Positions 12,389-23,866 of a stretch of DNA of 64,000 nt are shown here, piece after piece. The translations under genes and the position numbers were made by a program. Each line of letters opens with the position of its first letter. The stretch's first letter is position 1. This DNA is from Trichosporon coremiiforme (Eukaryota > Basidiomycota > Tremellomycetes > Trichosporonales > Trichosporonaceae), in the NCBI GenBank assembly GCA_039545355.1, contig BCJJ01000003.1, positions 682,001-746,000 of the forward strand, read 5' to 3'. A model generated the notes under the pieces. The model made no database searches and was not told the DNA's origin. It was given only the letters and a program-made list of their open reading frames with translations.

Positions 12389-15315
12389 CTAGTTGATCGA
12401 AATCATGATCTGACTCGTCAGTTTCTCGCCAAGTCCGATGTAACTCACATGGTCCTTGAATATGTGCGCGATACGGTCGACCTCTCTTCGGCTGAGCGAG
12501 GTACGGTACATGATCTCCTCGAAGCTAGTCACGCCGTCAAAGTACTGTACGCAGAGGTCGAAGCGGCTCTGGGCAATGGGGTCGGGTACAGTCTCGCGAA
12601 TGACGCGGAGCCAGCGCTGCTCGTCCTTCTGGGCCTTTGCCGGTTTCAGAATAAACGAGCTGCCAAACTTGGGGACAGACGACTTCTTGGGCTGCTGGAG
12701 GTTTGCAAAGTCCTCGTCGCCGAGCTCGTCGTCGACGTGTCCGCCGTCTCCGTCGAGATCGCTGTCCATCTCGAGCTCGGACGCGTAGTCTGCCTCCTCC
12801 GCCTCGTCCTCTTCCACGACGACTGCTGTCTGCGCGAGACCTTTACCGCGCAGAACGAGCGGCGAGCGCGGCACACGGTTCGCATACCCCGTTCCGATCG
12901 GGTTGCCGAGCTCCGTCCGTGGTGTTCCCAGACCGAGGTCGCCCTTCGGACTCGTCATGTCCGAGGCCAGCGTGAAAGAGCCAGACACGCCGCTGCTCAT
13001 TGATGGGCGCTTCGGGCGCTCGTCTCCGGGTCCGCTGGAACCGTGACTCGCCTTCCTCGCTCTTTGGGCTCGGAGCCATCGAACCCTCCGCCTCTGCCAC
13101 AGTTTCCGCCAAGCTGCCTCCTTCACGGCACTGCTCGCGATGACGCGAGCGTAGACGTGCAGCTGCCTCATGAGGTCGTTCCTGAGCAGCCACGTGATGG
13201 CGCGCAAGTACGGGTCGCGCTTGGCCACGTCGGCCTGCGCCTCGGCAGGCAGCAGGTCGCGGAAGGGCACTGGCTCGACCGAGACCATGCTGATGAACTG
13301 CAGCAGGGGCGGGAGTGTCGGGAACGCGAACTGGAACCGGATACTATGCTGGTTCAAACTCCTGACGTGCTCACTGACGCTGGTGGGTGCCAGGATCGTG
13401 CGCAGACGCACATTCACGACGTCCACCAGGATTGCGCGCCGGTTCTGCACCAGCTCTTTCACGAGAGGGAACACGATGCCCTCCAGGTCGTACCGCAGCA
13501 GATGCGCTATCTCGTGCAGCCTGGTGTTAGCTCAGGCCAAAGAGGAGGAAGCGTACGGCTTGGAAATATCGCAGGCGCGAATGAGAGAGCGCACCAGCTC
13601 GTCCTGCTCCCGCTCAGAGCGCGAGTCGCGCCGCACAGGCTGCTCCTTGCGGTGCGTCTGCGCCTCATCGTCCTCGAGGATCAGCAGGGTCTGCCAGGGA
13701 TGCACCTCCTGCTCTGGGAGTTTGCGGACGAGCTCGCCACTTGGCCCCACGACGAGGCCATGCCACTCGTCGTCTGAGTCAGACGACTCTGAAGATTCCG
13801 CCTCGTCGTCATCCTTCTTCCGAGGCGGGAAGACGATCGAGATCGGGATACTGCCCACGTTTACCGTCGCGGTCACGGGTAAGGACTGGAAGAGCGTGTT
13901 GATCGGCTTGGTGCGCATGTGATGGATCGCGCCGTAGACCTCGTGCAGCGACTTGGCCATCTCCGTCTTCTCGATGCACTCTCTAAGGCAGTCGTCGACC
14001 GGCGTACCTACTGTCAGCTAGCTCACGGAAACTGTAGCTCACCCTCCTGGATATCCTTCTCGCGGATGCGCGAAAGATCCCTTGCCTGCCGTGCAACCCA
14101 GTTCTCGCGCACCTGCATCGCGAACGCGGCCGCGCTCCACTTGAACGCGATCTCGCGGTAGATCTGCTCGAGCATCTGCTCCGTGTCCTGACCTGGGCGC
14201 GGGTCGGGCTTATCCACGATGAGCACGAGGTGGAACATTTGCAGCTGCGGGATGTCCTCCTCCTCCTTGTCCTTCTTGGGCACGACCATCGTGTCTCGCC
14301 GCGACGGCGGCGTCGAGGGTGAGGCTGTCGCCGAGCTCCCGGGCGTCGCAAGCGCCTCCATCTGGTCTGAGAGTGTTGCACTGCTACGCGCGCGCCGCGG
14401 CTCCTCGGCAATGTTCGTCAGAGACTCCTGCGGCGTCGGCTTCGTGCTGCTGTCGTTCATCCGCCGCCCACGCGCGCGCGGCACACCTTCCTCGTCGCTG
14501 TCATCGTCCGAGGGGAACGTCCACTTGCCGTCCGGCCCGCAGCACACGGGATGTCCGATGAAGCAGATCTCGTCGACGGTAACCTCGAACTTTTTGTGAC
14601 ACGACGAGCGCGGCGGCGACAGAAGATCTGCCAGAAAGTCGAGGCTGTACCCGAGGGTCGTATTGTACTGCGCCTCAATCTCGGCCGGCGAGAGCCGCTT
14701 TTGGTGCCGCCTCTCCTTGGCCGTGACGTCCGAGTCGATCGTTGAGTGTCTCCTGAACGTTTTGTCGCTCTCAACAATCTCGGTGAACGGTTTCGGGTGC
14801 ACGGGATGTGGTCCTGGTGTCGCGGTGCCGGGCTTGCCGCTGCTGTCTGTCCCGCTCGAGAGGGACCTGATGCTCCGCCGCATCGGGCCAACATCAAATA
14901 ACCCATCAGAATCAGAGTCGCTCCCCGTACTGCTGCTCGAGGAGGAGCGGTCCGAACCAATCTCGTTCGTCCAGCTGTGAATCGATCCGCCTAGACTGAG
15001 CAGTGCCGAGCCCGTGTCGCTCTCGTCGCCGATCGTCCGCGGCCGCCCGTCCTCCCTTCGGCTCGTCCCACTCGCGTTCGATGACCATACCGTCGGCCCC
15101 CGGAATGTGCGCGAGCCACTGCGGATCCGCCGATGATGTCCAAACAGCTGTGGTCGTCCGTCTGGTACAGGGTCCTTTGCCGTGATGGTCTCCTTTGCGT
15201 AGATGGGGTTTGACAGCCGGTCCAACGGTGAGGTCGCGTCTGGCGGGTATCGAAAGATGTACCGCTCCTTTGACGAGTTGGCCACGAGAAGTAGGCCGAG
15301 AATGTTCTCCGCCAT
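12389..15315 (-). CDS. NPR3: Nitrogen permease regulator 3, SEACIT/GATOR1 subunit
   Basis: Part of the Npr2-Npr3-Iml1 (SEACIT/GATOR1) complex at the vacuole, which restrains TORC1 when amino acids are scarce. Exons on the minus strand: 15315-14043, 14007-13557 and 13520-12389, in frame, about 951 aa. The N-terminus (MAENILGLLLVANSSKERYI) is the typical Npr3 opening of the longin-like domain. It is followed by a long Ser-rich insert, a return to the longin region (IEAQYNTTLGYSLDFLADLL), and a conserved C-terminal part with winged-helix-like sequence near the end (SFEEIMYRTSLSRREVDRI). Several acidic Ser/Asp inserts make it longer than yeast counterparts usually are. Introns of about 35 nt with GTGAG or GTACG donors fit the local pattern. 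Confidence 0.9.
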
Positions 15316-15766
15316 CGTGCTTCCCCCTCGCCTGGGAGATAATGAGCGTCGAAAGCGTGTGTGACCGGTGATAAAGGCAAAGAGGCGGAGGAAGGGTGGT
15401 CAGTCTACGCACCGGCCCCAGATTGATGTCATGCGGCAGGCACCAACAAGATACCGTACCGGAACCAGATTGCGACGATCCCTGCACGCCTTCACCGCCG
15501 GGAGATCAACCGACTGCGTCCTTGCGTCCTTGTCCAGGCCTAATCTGTTCAGATCTCATTCCACTGCTGCAGACGTCGCACTGCCTGACAAGCAGCAGAT
15601 ATGGTGTCTTAGCACACGTGCATGCTCTCTTTACTCTTCTAACACCCGCCATCCCACGGGTAATATTAAACTCATAGCCGCACCTCCTGCCCCCCCCCCG
15701 GTATCGTTCGATCGAAAATAAGGAAATGTATATAAACGCGTCATATCAAAGCGATTGAAGACGATT
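15316..15766. other. NPR3 promoter and PKC1 3' region
   Basis: On the minus strand this holds the NPR3 leader and promoter and the 3'UTR of PKC1, which ends at 15767. No gene or RNA recognised. Confidence 0.4.
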
Positions 15767-18700
15767 CTACTGAGCGGCAGCCCAGGGAGCAATCTGAATG
15801 TCAGCTAAAGAAAGGTATATACAAGCCAGCTGTGCTCACCCAGGAGAATCCAGCAAACTCGGCCTGGTCTTGCGCCGTCAGTTGAGTATGAACAGGGGTG
15901 AGCGTAGGCTGCTCGCGAGTGAACTCCTTGTCGAAGTTCGAGGTGTCGGTGGCATTGCCAATGGTGGGGAAGTAGGGCGGGGGGATGCGCTTGTTGTAGA
16001 CGTCGTCAAAGTTGACGTCGGCGAAGAACTGGTGGCGCTTGATCTCCAGCGCGCCGTCAGGTCCGGCACCGAGACGGCGCTGAGGGTCGCGAGTGAGCAG
16101 CTTCTGAAGAAGGCTGACCGCCTCGCGGGGCATGGTGATGGGGTACAGGGGCTCGTCCTCGATAATAGCATCGAAGATTTCGTCCTCGTCCTCACCACGG
16201 AAGGGCGACTGACCGAGAAGCATCTCGTAGGTGAGCACACCGAATGCCCACCAGTCGACGGCGCGGCCGTACGGCTGCTCCTGGAGAATCTCGGGAGCCA
16301 TGAACTCAGGAGTGCCACAGAACGTGCTAGTTGTCTGGCCGTAGTGCATGCCTTCCTTGCACAGACCGTAGTCGGCAACCTTGACGTGGCCGTCGAGGGT
16401 GAGAAGGATGTTGTCGAGTTTCAAATCACGGTAGATGATGCCCTTGGAGTGGAAGTACTCGAGAGCGAGAAGGACCTCACAAGCATAGAACTTGGCCTGG
16501 CGGAGGGTGAACTGGCGGCGCTGGATGTGAAGCATCAGGTCACCACCGGAAACGTATTCCATGACGAAGTAGACACGGGTCTCCGTCTGGAAACACGAGT
16601 GCAGGCCAAGCAGGAAGGGGTGACGCTCCTCGGCAGCAGCAAGGAACACGCGCTTCTCCGACTGCGTGCTCTCGACCTCGTCGTTCTCGATGATGAACTC
16701 CTTCTTGAGCACCTTGATGGCGTACAGGTTGGTAGTCTGACGCTCCTCAGCGAGCATGACCTTTCCAAAATTGCCCTTACCCAGGACGGCGAGGAAGTTG
16801 AAGTCGTCGAGGCCGATGCGCTTCTTACGCGGGACAACGTGCTGCTGCTGCGGGACGGGAGGAGCAACGGGCTTGTTGTACGCAATCTGGGGAGCGGTGG
16901 GTGGAGGCTGAGACACGCCGAGCGGAGCCGGAGCAGGAGGGCGGTAGCCGCTCGGCTGCTTGAGCGGTGTCGGCGCCGGGGGCTGGTAGATAGAAGGAAG
17001 CTGAGCGGTGGCCTGACCCGCAGGCTTCTGCGGGGTGCCCATCGGTCCCGTAGAAACGTTGGGAATGTCGGGGCGGCCGTCAAAGCTGGGACGCTGGTCG
17101 TAGCTGGGGCGGTTCTCGTAGCTCGGTCGGCCGTCTACGCTAGGGCGGGACGAGGTTGTCGGAGGCTGGGGACGCAACTGCTGCTGCTGCTGGGTCGGCG
17201 GCGCAGGGAGCTGCTTTCCGGGAAGATCGGGCTTCGCCGGGGTCGAGGGCGTGTACGGTGCCTCGGTCTTGGGAAGCTGGACAATGGCCGGCGCCGGCGA
17301 GTACGAGGTGGAAGAGGAGTGCGAGTGACCGGGGCGGGCAGGCTTGACCTTGCTCCTGTCGCCAATCTCGCGCAAGTTCTTCAGCAGCGTGTTGGCCATC
17401 TCCATGGTCATGCCACAGAAGTCAGGAATGAGGTGAGCACACGACTGATGGCAAGTGAGACCACACTCGGAGCACTTGTAGGCGTTCTTGCGGCCAAACG
17501 GCAGCATGTAGCCACAATGCGAACACCAGTTGGCCGTGATGTTGGTGTAGGGCTGGAAGCGGTGCGGAATACGGTGATTTATCTTCTCCTCGTCTCCCTC
17601 CCCGTCGGTAGTGGGTTTGGAGATACATTTGGTGACGACCTTAGGGTAGCACCGCTTGTGACAGGCGTACCGACAATCCTCGCACTGATAACCTTCTCCG
17701 GTGAGAAGCAGTTCACGACACAGTGCACACATTATGGGCTGGTAGAACTGGCGCTGAACGAACTTGTGTCCGTTCATCTCATGCACGTCACCCTTGCGCT
17801 TCTTGACGGCACCCTGACGACCGAGAGCCTCGTACGGACGACGGCCAGCACCAGCGTTGTCCTTGACTGAGAAATGTCAGCAGCGGCTGAGTCCGGGAAC
17901 TTACTAAAGTCAAGGCGCATGTTAAGAGCACCGGCGGGCTCGACAGCCCACCATCCGTCGATTCCATCACCTCCGGGGTCAGTGGGCCCCGCGCCACCGA
18001 ACGGACGAGGGTTGTTCTGGTGAAGCGTCGCCGACTCGGGAGCCGCGCCCGGTCGTCCGCCGATCGTTGCAGCCTTGTCGGCCGTGACCCAGTCCGTGTT
18101 GGAAGCCTCCTCGCGCGCCACCTTCTGTCGACGGAGTGCCTCCATGAGGTCAGAGACACGCAGCCAGAGCATACCGATGGGCGTCGTGTCGTCGCCGCCG
18201 ATGTTATCGTAAATGGTGATTTCGACCTCGTTGGCCTTGGTCACGGGAATTTCGATATTTTCGAACCATCGATCGTTACGCGACATCATCGACCTCCAAG
18301 CCATGGTGCCCTCGACCTTGACAACAACGGTCGTCTCGACAGCCCGCGACGACCGCCGAGAGAGGGTGCGGTGGTTCAAGTCACGCGCCGACTTAAGGGT
18401 GATCTGCAGCCTTCCCGAGATCGGCTTGCGCAGCGCTTCCTTGCGTTTGAAGTCTGGAACGAGGTCCTCATCGACCTCGTCGACAGCTCCGAACTCGGCA
18501 AGTCGCTCATACCGCCCCTTTGCTTTCTTCAGGAGCTGGATCTTGCCCTCAGATTCAGCGCGCTTCAAGTCCGTCTCGGTACGAAGTCGTCGGTCGCCCT
18601 CCATCCGGTAAGCATTAGCCATTTTCTCGATACCGGTCTTGTACTGGTTCTCGAGCTGCAGCTTGGCCTCGAGCTGGTTGAGCATATGCGTGATCTTGTA

Positions 18701-19415
18701 TCCGGTGAGCGGCGCATCGTACCTCAAAAGGTCAAGCTGGGTGTGAGGCTTGCTGGTGTTGGTATTGGCGCTCGGGGTGGGAGGGAGCTCGCGGTTGGAG
18801 TTGAGGGCCTGTGTAGGACCAGAGCCTGGGACCTGCTGTCGAGCCGACTGCGACGAAGCAGATCCGTGGGAAGGTTGGCCGTTGTTAGCGGAGGAACTGC
18901 TGCTCGGGCCGGCGTTCGCAGCCAACTGCAGCCTCGCCAGCTCATCCTCCAGGAAACGGATCGATGCCTGAGCAGTTCGGACCTCGTTTTGCGCCTGCTG
19001 GATGACCATTTCATTTCCGCTCGAGGCCTCCACCGCACGCATCACAGCCTTCGCACCCTCGAGGTTGCGGCGCTCCGACTCGATTTTCGTGCGTAGCTGG
19101 TTGATTCTTGGGTCTGATGAAGGAGGCTGCGAAACCATGTCAGCTTCTATTGTAGCACGATAGTAGAAGGGAGGAATAACATTGTAGCGGGGACTGCGCC
19201 CCGTATTCAGTGGTTGAGTTGACTCCGTCAGAGCAAAGCGGATGCCACGGCATCGATGATGATGTGGCCTGAACTTGATACAAGACCGTGCGCGTGCGCA
19301 GAGCGTGTTCGTGCCGTGCGGCATGATGTGTGCGTGCGTGCGAGATACATGGAAGTTCGATAGGACACGAGTGGCAGGGAGGAGCTGCGACTGATCAGGC
19401 GACACAACTCACCAT
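15767..19415 (-). CDS. PKC1: Protein kinase C, cell wall integrity pathway
   Basis: Rho1-activated kinase heading the cell wall integrity MAPK cascade. Model: ATG-only exon 19415-19413, then 19126-17905, 17866-15840 and 15793-15767, giving about 1092 aa. Order: HR1 coiled-coil repeats (from about residue 10 and about 150-220), a C2-like segment ([10 protein letters not shown]...), two cysteine/histidine C1 domains (about 440-560), a Pro/Gln-rich linker, and an AGC kinase domain from about 760 ([11 protein letters not shown]-type [11 protein letters not shown] in place of DFG). It ends in the hydrophobic motif FAGFSW. DYG at the magnesium loop is what I recall for fungal Pkc1, not a lesion. 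A start at ATG 19138 (MVSQ...) is the alternative; that ATG lies between a GCTGAC branch site and a CAG acceptor. The last intron splits the tail so that the final 8 residues (IAPWAAAQ) come from a 27-nt exon. Confidence 0.92.
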
Positions 19416-20444
19416 TTTGACAGCAAGGCTCGGGGAGCACGTTCAGAGATGACAAAGAGTAAAGAGCCGTGAGTTGTAGGTCGTGAGATGCTTTGCGCAG
19501 ATGGGGGAAGCAAGTATGCGTGATGGCACGAAGAGACGTAAATGAGTCGAGATTGAGACTGCGCCGGCGCGTCGTGGGATTTGTATGGGTAGGTAGAGGG
19601 CGACGACTCGCGCGCTGTAACGGATTGAGAGTAGTCCGAGAGCGAGAGCGAGTGCGACTGGGATGAGTTGTGGATGCTGAAAAGGGAGGAAAGGAGAGGA
19701 CGACACGCTCGACGACAGCCGTGCTTTTGGTCGGAGTCGTTGGGTGAACGGCAAGGATCGGAAGAGGAGGGCGGATGGATGAAGGAGAGAAGTGGAAAGG
19801 AGTTGGTTGTAGCGTAGAGCCAGGAGAGTATCGAGGCGTTAGGGAGGGCGTGGTGTGGTGGTCAGAGTCACAGCGCACGCGTGCACGAGTATGAGGGGTC
19901 GAGTTCGTGGTCGACCGTCCACGGTTCCCGGTCCACAGAGCGGTGCCTCTGTCCAGAGTCTCTGGGCGGATGCTGCATGCTGGGCGCTGGGCGCTGGGCG
20001 GGCTCGTGGATCCTACGCAGGCGCGCGCGCTGACGGTGGACTGGCGCGACTGTCCGCCTGGCTGCGCTGGCCAGTTGCCCCGGGGCGTGAGTTGTGATTG
20101 TTGATTGGTGCTTCCGCGCAGGCCCTATTGACACGTTAGGCATGGGCCGCTGGCGTCCATTCCTCAGCTGGCCTAATCGCTTCCTGACCCTGCCCCATCC
20201 TCCCAACTCTTGACCTCCCGACCCAAGCGAGCAACCACCTCTCCATGTCGTCTGCATCTTTCTCCCGGACCCATGAGCGCGTCTCAGCAGCCGGGTATTA
20301 TTATAATACATGATAATGCATGAATATTGTTACACATGAGGTTGAGCCGGCCGGAGGCCCACAACAATCGCCGGCGCTGGAAGTCGCCTTTGACCATCAG
20401 TCCGACTGCGTCGTCGGCAACGCATGCTAAAGACAGCACCATTG
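19416..20444. promoter_or_regulatory. PKC1 leader/promoter and WSS1 3' region
   Basis: On the minus strand, 19416 to about 19860 is a C/T-rich leader of PKC1. About 19975-20005 carries three near-copies of a GGGCGCTG unit. 20293-20340 is sharply AT-rich and probably belongs to the WSS1 3'UTR. No ORF is supported. Confidence 0.4.
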
Positions 20445-22586
20445 TCACTCCGCCTGAGTGCTATCCAGACGAGTTTGGCACATTTCTGAGGTCAGGACAA
20501 TCCATCACCGCCACTCACCACATCGTCCCTGGTCGGCATGATTGATATAGGTGCAGGCATGGCACTGCCATCCCTGGGTGCCGCTTTCAAACCTGACGGT
20601 CTTGACCTCGCCAGGCGACGGAGGCTTGGATAAGCGCCCGACGTCATTGGGGGCTGTCCTGGAGGAGGCACCGCCTGTGCGCCCCCTGCCCTCGCCGCTC
20701 CCTCCGAGGGTATGGGCTGTGCTTCCTGACGAAGTTGCCGAAAGCCCCAATGCCCTGAGGCGTTACTTTGCAAACGATATTGGCTGCACTGAAGTCGGGA
20801 GTCGGAGTTGCCATAACGGCTGCCTTTTTCGGAGTCCGAGAAGAGCTCGAGTCCGTAGCAGCCTTACGTTTTGTGGCTGACGATGAGGGCGGAACATAGG
20901 CGTCGGTGTTATCTTCGCTGTTGTCCTGCTCCCAGAATGGTGTTTGCCGAGATGTCGACGAGCGACCAGCGTCAGGGCTCAGGAGATGCTTAAACTCCTG
21001 CCACCAATCGCTCTTGAGTCCATTGCGCTCATCGGATGTCATCTCAGACTCCAACTCTCTCTTTCGTTCTTTGATAGGGAGGTGAGGGTCAACGACCTCG
21101 ATGCCATCATCGTCAGAGTCGTCACTGTCTTCAAGGAAGATCATGGACTTCTCGTCTTCCTTAACAAGCTGGTCTTCGTCTTCCTCGCTGGCCGCTTGCT
21201 TAGGATTGAGTGCCGCGAGGCGTCGTTCGGCAGCCTCTGCGCGAAGCTCTGCAGCAGACTTTGATTTGGCCCTGGTGTAAGCTTTCAGCTTGAGGTCTGG
21301 ACTCACTGCTTCCCGTGCGAGCTCCCTTTCTTAAACCAGGGATTCTCATCATCGAACTGCTTGTTTGCTTTGCTCCTCGCAGTCGACAGCTTGTAGCCGT
21401 CACGGATAAACTTCTCAACGAGTTGATCGACCCGCTCTTTCCGCCGTACACGGTCTTCCTTCGTGATTTCTGCCTGTTAGCCTTTGAAACCTCATGAGAA
21501 CCCACCCCGTCTGCCGTCCAGGCGACTTCCTCCCTCACCCATGTCGGCGTTGTTGCGACGACCTGCCTTGCGGCGGTACTCGGTTTGACGACCGGAGCGA
21601 TGTGAGGCTTCGCCCTTGACGAGACCGGGAGCGCGACTGCTTCGAGGTCCTCGACCACGAGGTCGTGTAGCCTTTCGAGCATCACTGTGGCTCACGCCGC
21701 AAAGGTATTCCGGGATTTCTGTCGGTTCTGCACGTCAGCGGCAGGCGGTTGTGAAGACTCACTTAAGCCCTCTGCTCCTAGCAGCGCCCCGTCCTTCAGT
21801 CTCTTGCCATCAGAATAGAAACCTAGCATCAGCAAGGCAAATTAAAGGCGACGCACCATCACCGTAGTTCCCCTGATTTTGCATCCTCGCAACGTCCGCC
21901 TTGATATCCTTGTTCAACTGTGTGTCAGCTTCAAGCGTCGGGCGAGCGTACCTGTTGGAACTCCTTGCCGTGGTTCATGTGCTGCTGTCAATGGGTAGTC
22001 AGTCAGTTTGCCTCACAGTAATATGGGCCATCTGTCATCAGCTCAAATACAGGCATCGGGTAACTCACCTCATGACACATGACAGATATGAGGTAAGAAG
22101 GTGGATAGAAGGAACCGTTGGGACGGCGGAGGACCAGCTCGATGTTCTGACATTAGCGTCTGCCACGTCCCAGCTCACCTGTCCATGATTCCAGTTTCTC
22201 CCAGCAAACTGCAATCAGTATTCATGGTTTCTCGCATGGCTCACCACTCCGTTGTACTCTGCCTCCTCCAGGGTGCCGACGAGCATGAAGCGCTTCTCCA
22301 TGATGCGTTTCACCTGCGCCGCTAATCGTTAGCAAGGGCCGCCGCGGACGGCCACGCACCGATTGCCTTGAGCAGCTGCTCCGCTTCCTGCTATCAGCTT
22401 GAGGTAAAAGGGTAACTCACCTCCTTGTTCTTCTTCTTGTCGAGAGCGCGGATGAACGTGATGTACCTGGCATTAGCAGTGCGGTTGATCCAAAGCGCAC
22501 TCGTTCGGGTTCGGCTCTCGCGTGTTGATTTTGCTGCTTGTCAGCTTATGAAAGGAAGTGCCAGCTCACTGTCCTGGCCGCTGCAT
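20445..22586 (-). CDS. WSS1: DNA-dependent metalloprotease WSS1 (DNA-protein crosslink repair)
   Basis: SprT-like protease that degrades proteins crosslinked to DNA and works with SUMO and Cdc48. I could place 13 consecutive exons: 22586-22570, 22533-22501, 22466-22421, 22387-22360, 22321-22245, 22208-22179, 22146-22069, 22031-22017, 21981-21952, 21917-21857, 21822-21763, 21727-21506, 21469-21307. An exon then starts at 21271, and the last exon is 20485-20445. All introns resolved are 34-37 nt. Landmarks: INTREPNPN, the family signature FAGRNWNHG, the HExxHxxxxxH zinc motif at residues 102-112, an acidic stretch, and a C-terminal RanBP2-type zinc finger (WQCHACTYINHADQGRC + EMC) spanning the last intron (20486-20518). 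The frame must change once between about 20690 and 20830. An intron from 20789 to 20726 fits the phase, but its signals are weak, so that junction is unresolved. Length is about 515 aa. Confidence 0.9.
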
Positions 22587-22831
22587 GATGGCGAGCGGCG
22601 CAGCGGCGCCAGTGGCGAAAGGAAGACGGAAGTTGGAATAGTATGAAGTGGAGGGAAAGTCTGACGAAAACAAACGCTGTGGTTGACTGGACCAGTGTTA
22701 GCGCAGACATTTGCCGATCGGTTTCAGCCGCTCATGTATGACGTCGGGCGCTTTAGCCGGACCACCAATAACTACAAACCGGTTGTTACTGCATCCTTCG
22801 CTTTCTTTCACATCTTCATCCATCGTCCATC
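22587..22831. promoter_or_regulatory. Divergent promoter, WSS1 / ankyrin gene
   Basis: 245 bp separate the WSS1 start (minus) from the ankyrin-protein ATG (plus), so the two genes must share or abut promoters. A CT-rich leader (TTTCTTTCACATCTTC) precedes 22832. No specific factor site recognised. Confidence 0.5.
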
Positions 22832-23426
22832 ATGTCCACCGAAGCCAAGTGCCCCGTCTCTGGTCAGCAGTCTGCTACTGGCGCCTGCCCCGTCTCTGGT
22901 CAGCAGTCGGCGGCTGGTGGCTGCCCTGTCGCCCATGCCCAGTCCAATGCGCCTACACAGGTGGCCGACCCCTCGAAGCCGACCGCCGCTTCCCTGCCGC
23001 CCGAGGCCATCGAGCTGGCGACGCGGCTCTTCAACATGGCGCGTCAAGGCGACATAACGCTGGTCACCTATGTCGAGAACGGCATTCCGCCAAACCTGAC
23101 GAACCACGACGGCAACACGCTTCTCATGCTCGCCGCGTACGCGGGACACGCCGAGCTCGTGCGCGAGCTGCTTAAGATGGGCGCGGACGTCGACGCCCCC
23201 AACGACCGCGGACAGACGCCCCTCGCCGGCGCTGTGTTCAAGCTCCATGACGACGTTGTCGAGGCACTTTTGGAGGGAGATGCCGATCCGAACAAGGGAA
23301 CTCCGAATGCCATCGACACCGCGCGCATGTTCAAGCGCGACGAGGTCCTCAAGCTTTTCGAGGTCAGTTAGGACGACGAGCAGAGAACTGACAGAGCAGG
23401 AGAAGGGCAAGGCCAGAAAGAGTTGA
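22832..23426 (+). CDS. Small ankyrin-repeat protein with three CPV motifs
   Basis: 185 aa from exons 22832-23362 and 23400-23426 (37-nt intron, GTCAGT..CTGACAGAGCAG). The N-terminus holds three evenly spaced Cys-Pro-Val motifs at residues 7, 19 and 31 within a 12-residue tandem unit (CPVSGQQSATGA). Residues about 60-165 form ankyrin repeats (NHDGNTLLMLAAYAGHAELV, then NDRGQTPLAGAVF). It ends in a basic tail (EKGKARKS). No signal peptide or membrane span. Ankyrin repeats are protein-binding scaffolds. Cys-Pro pairs of this type act as heme-regulatory motifs in some other proteins; whether they do here is untested. Function unknown. Confidence 0.85.
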
Positions 23427-23866
23427 GCACACCCATCCTTCAACTGTCCCCAGCAACTGCTCTGCAGAAGGCACCGAGTGTTGGCTCGGTGCATCGAAGG
23501 GACGACGTCGATGGTGGGCAACTCCGAGCTCGAAACCGATCGAACGATGCCATCACGTGTCTACCCTCATATTTGTACTGCATCTGTATTGTAATGCATG
23601 GTCAGAAGTAACCTGGATTTCTCATTCCTAGCCAAAGGTCATTCTCCGCTCGCAGTCGCCTGGTTCTGTGAGCATTGGGGGTTGAGGGTATCAGCAGCTG
23701 TCATCCGATTGTTCGCCCAGTGACAAGAGCTCTGGGGTGGACATCCGGCTATTCCCGGATAAACCGGCCTCCATTCGCTCTCCTCCACTCGCTCTCCTCC
23801 ACTCTCGACGTCACAAACGACACGTTCGGCTCGACCTTGTTGACTCTGCACTCAGCACCACCGCGA
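23427..23866. other. Intergenic region
   Basis: 3' region of the ankyrin gene and leader of the next gene. A direct repeat of CTCTCCTCCACT at about 23780-23803 is the only structure noted. Confidence 0.4.

Noticed and set aside
15798..17870. 690-codon open frame on the plus strand opposite PKC1
   Set aside because: It mirrors the GC-biased codons of PKC1; the product has no domain-like sequence and the minus strand encodes C1 and kinase domains.
18020..19096. 358-codon plus-strand frame opposite the PKC1 N-terminal half
   Set aside because: Shadow of the HR1/C2-coding exon.
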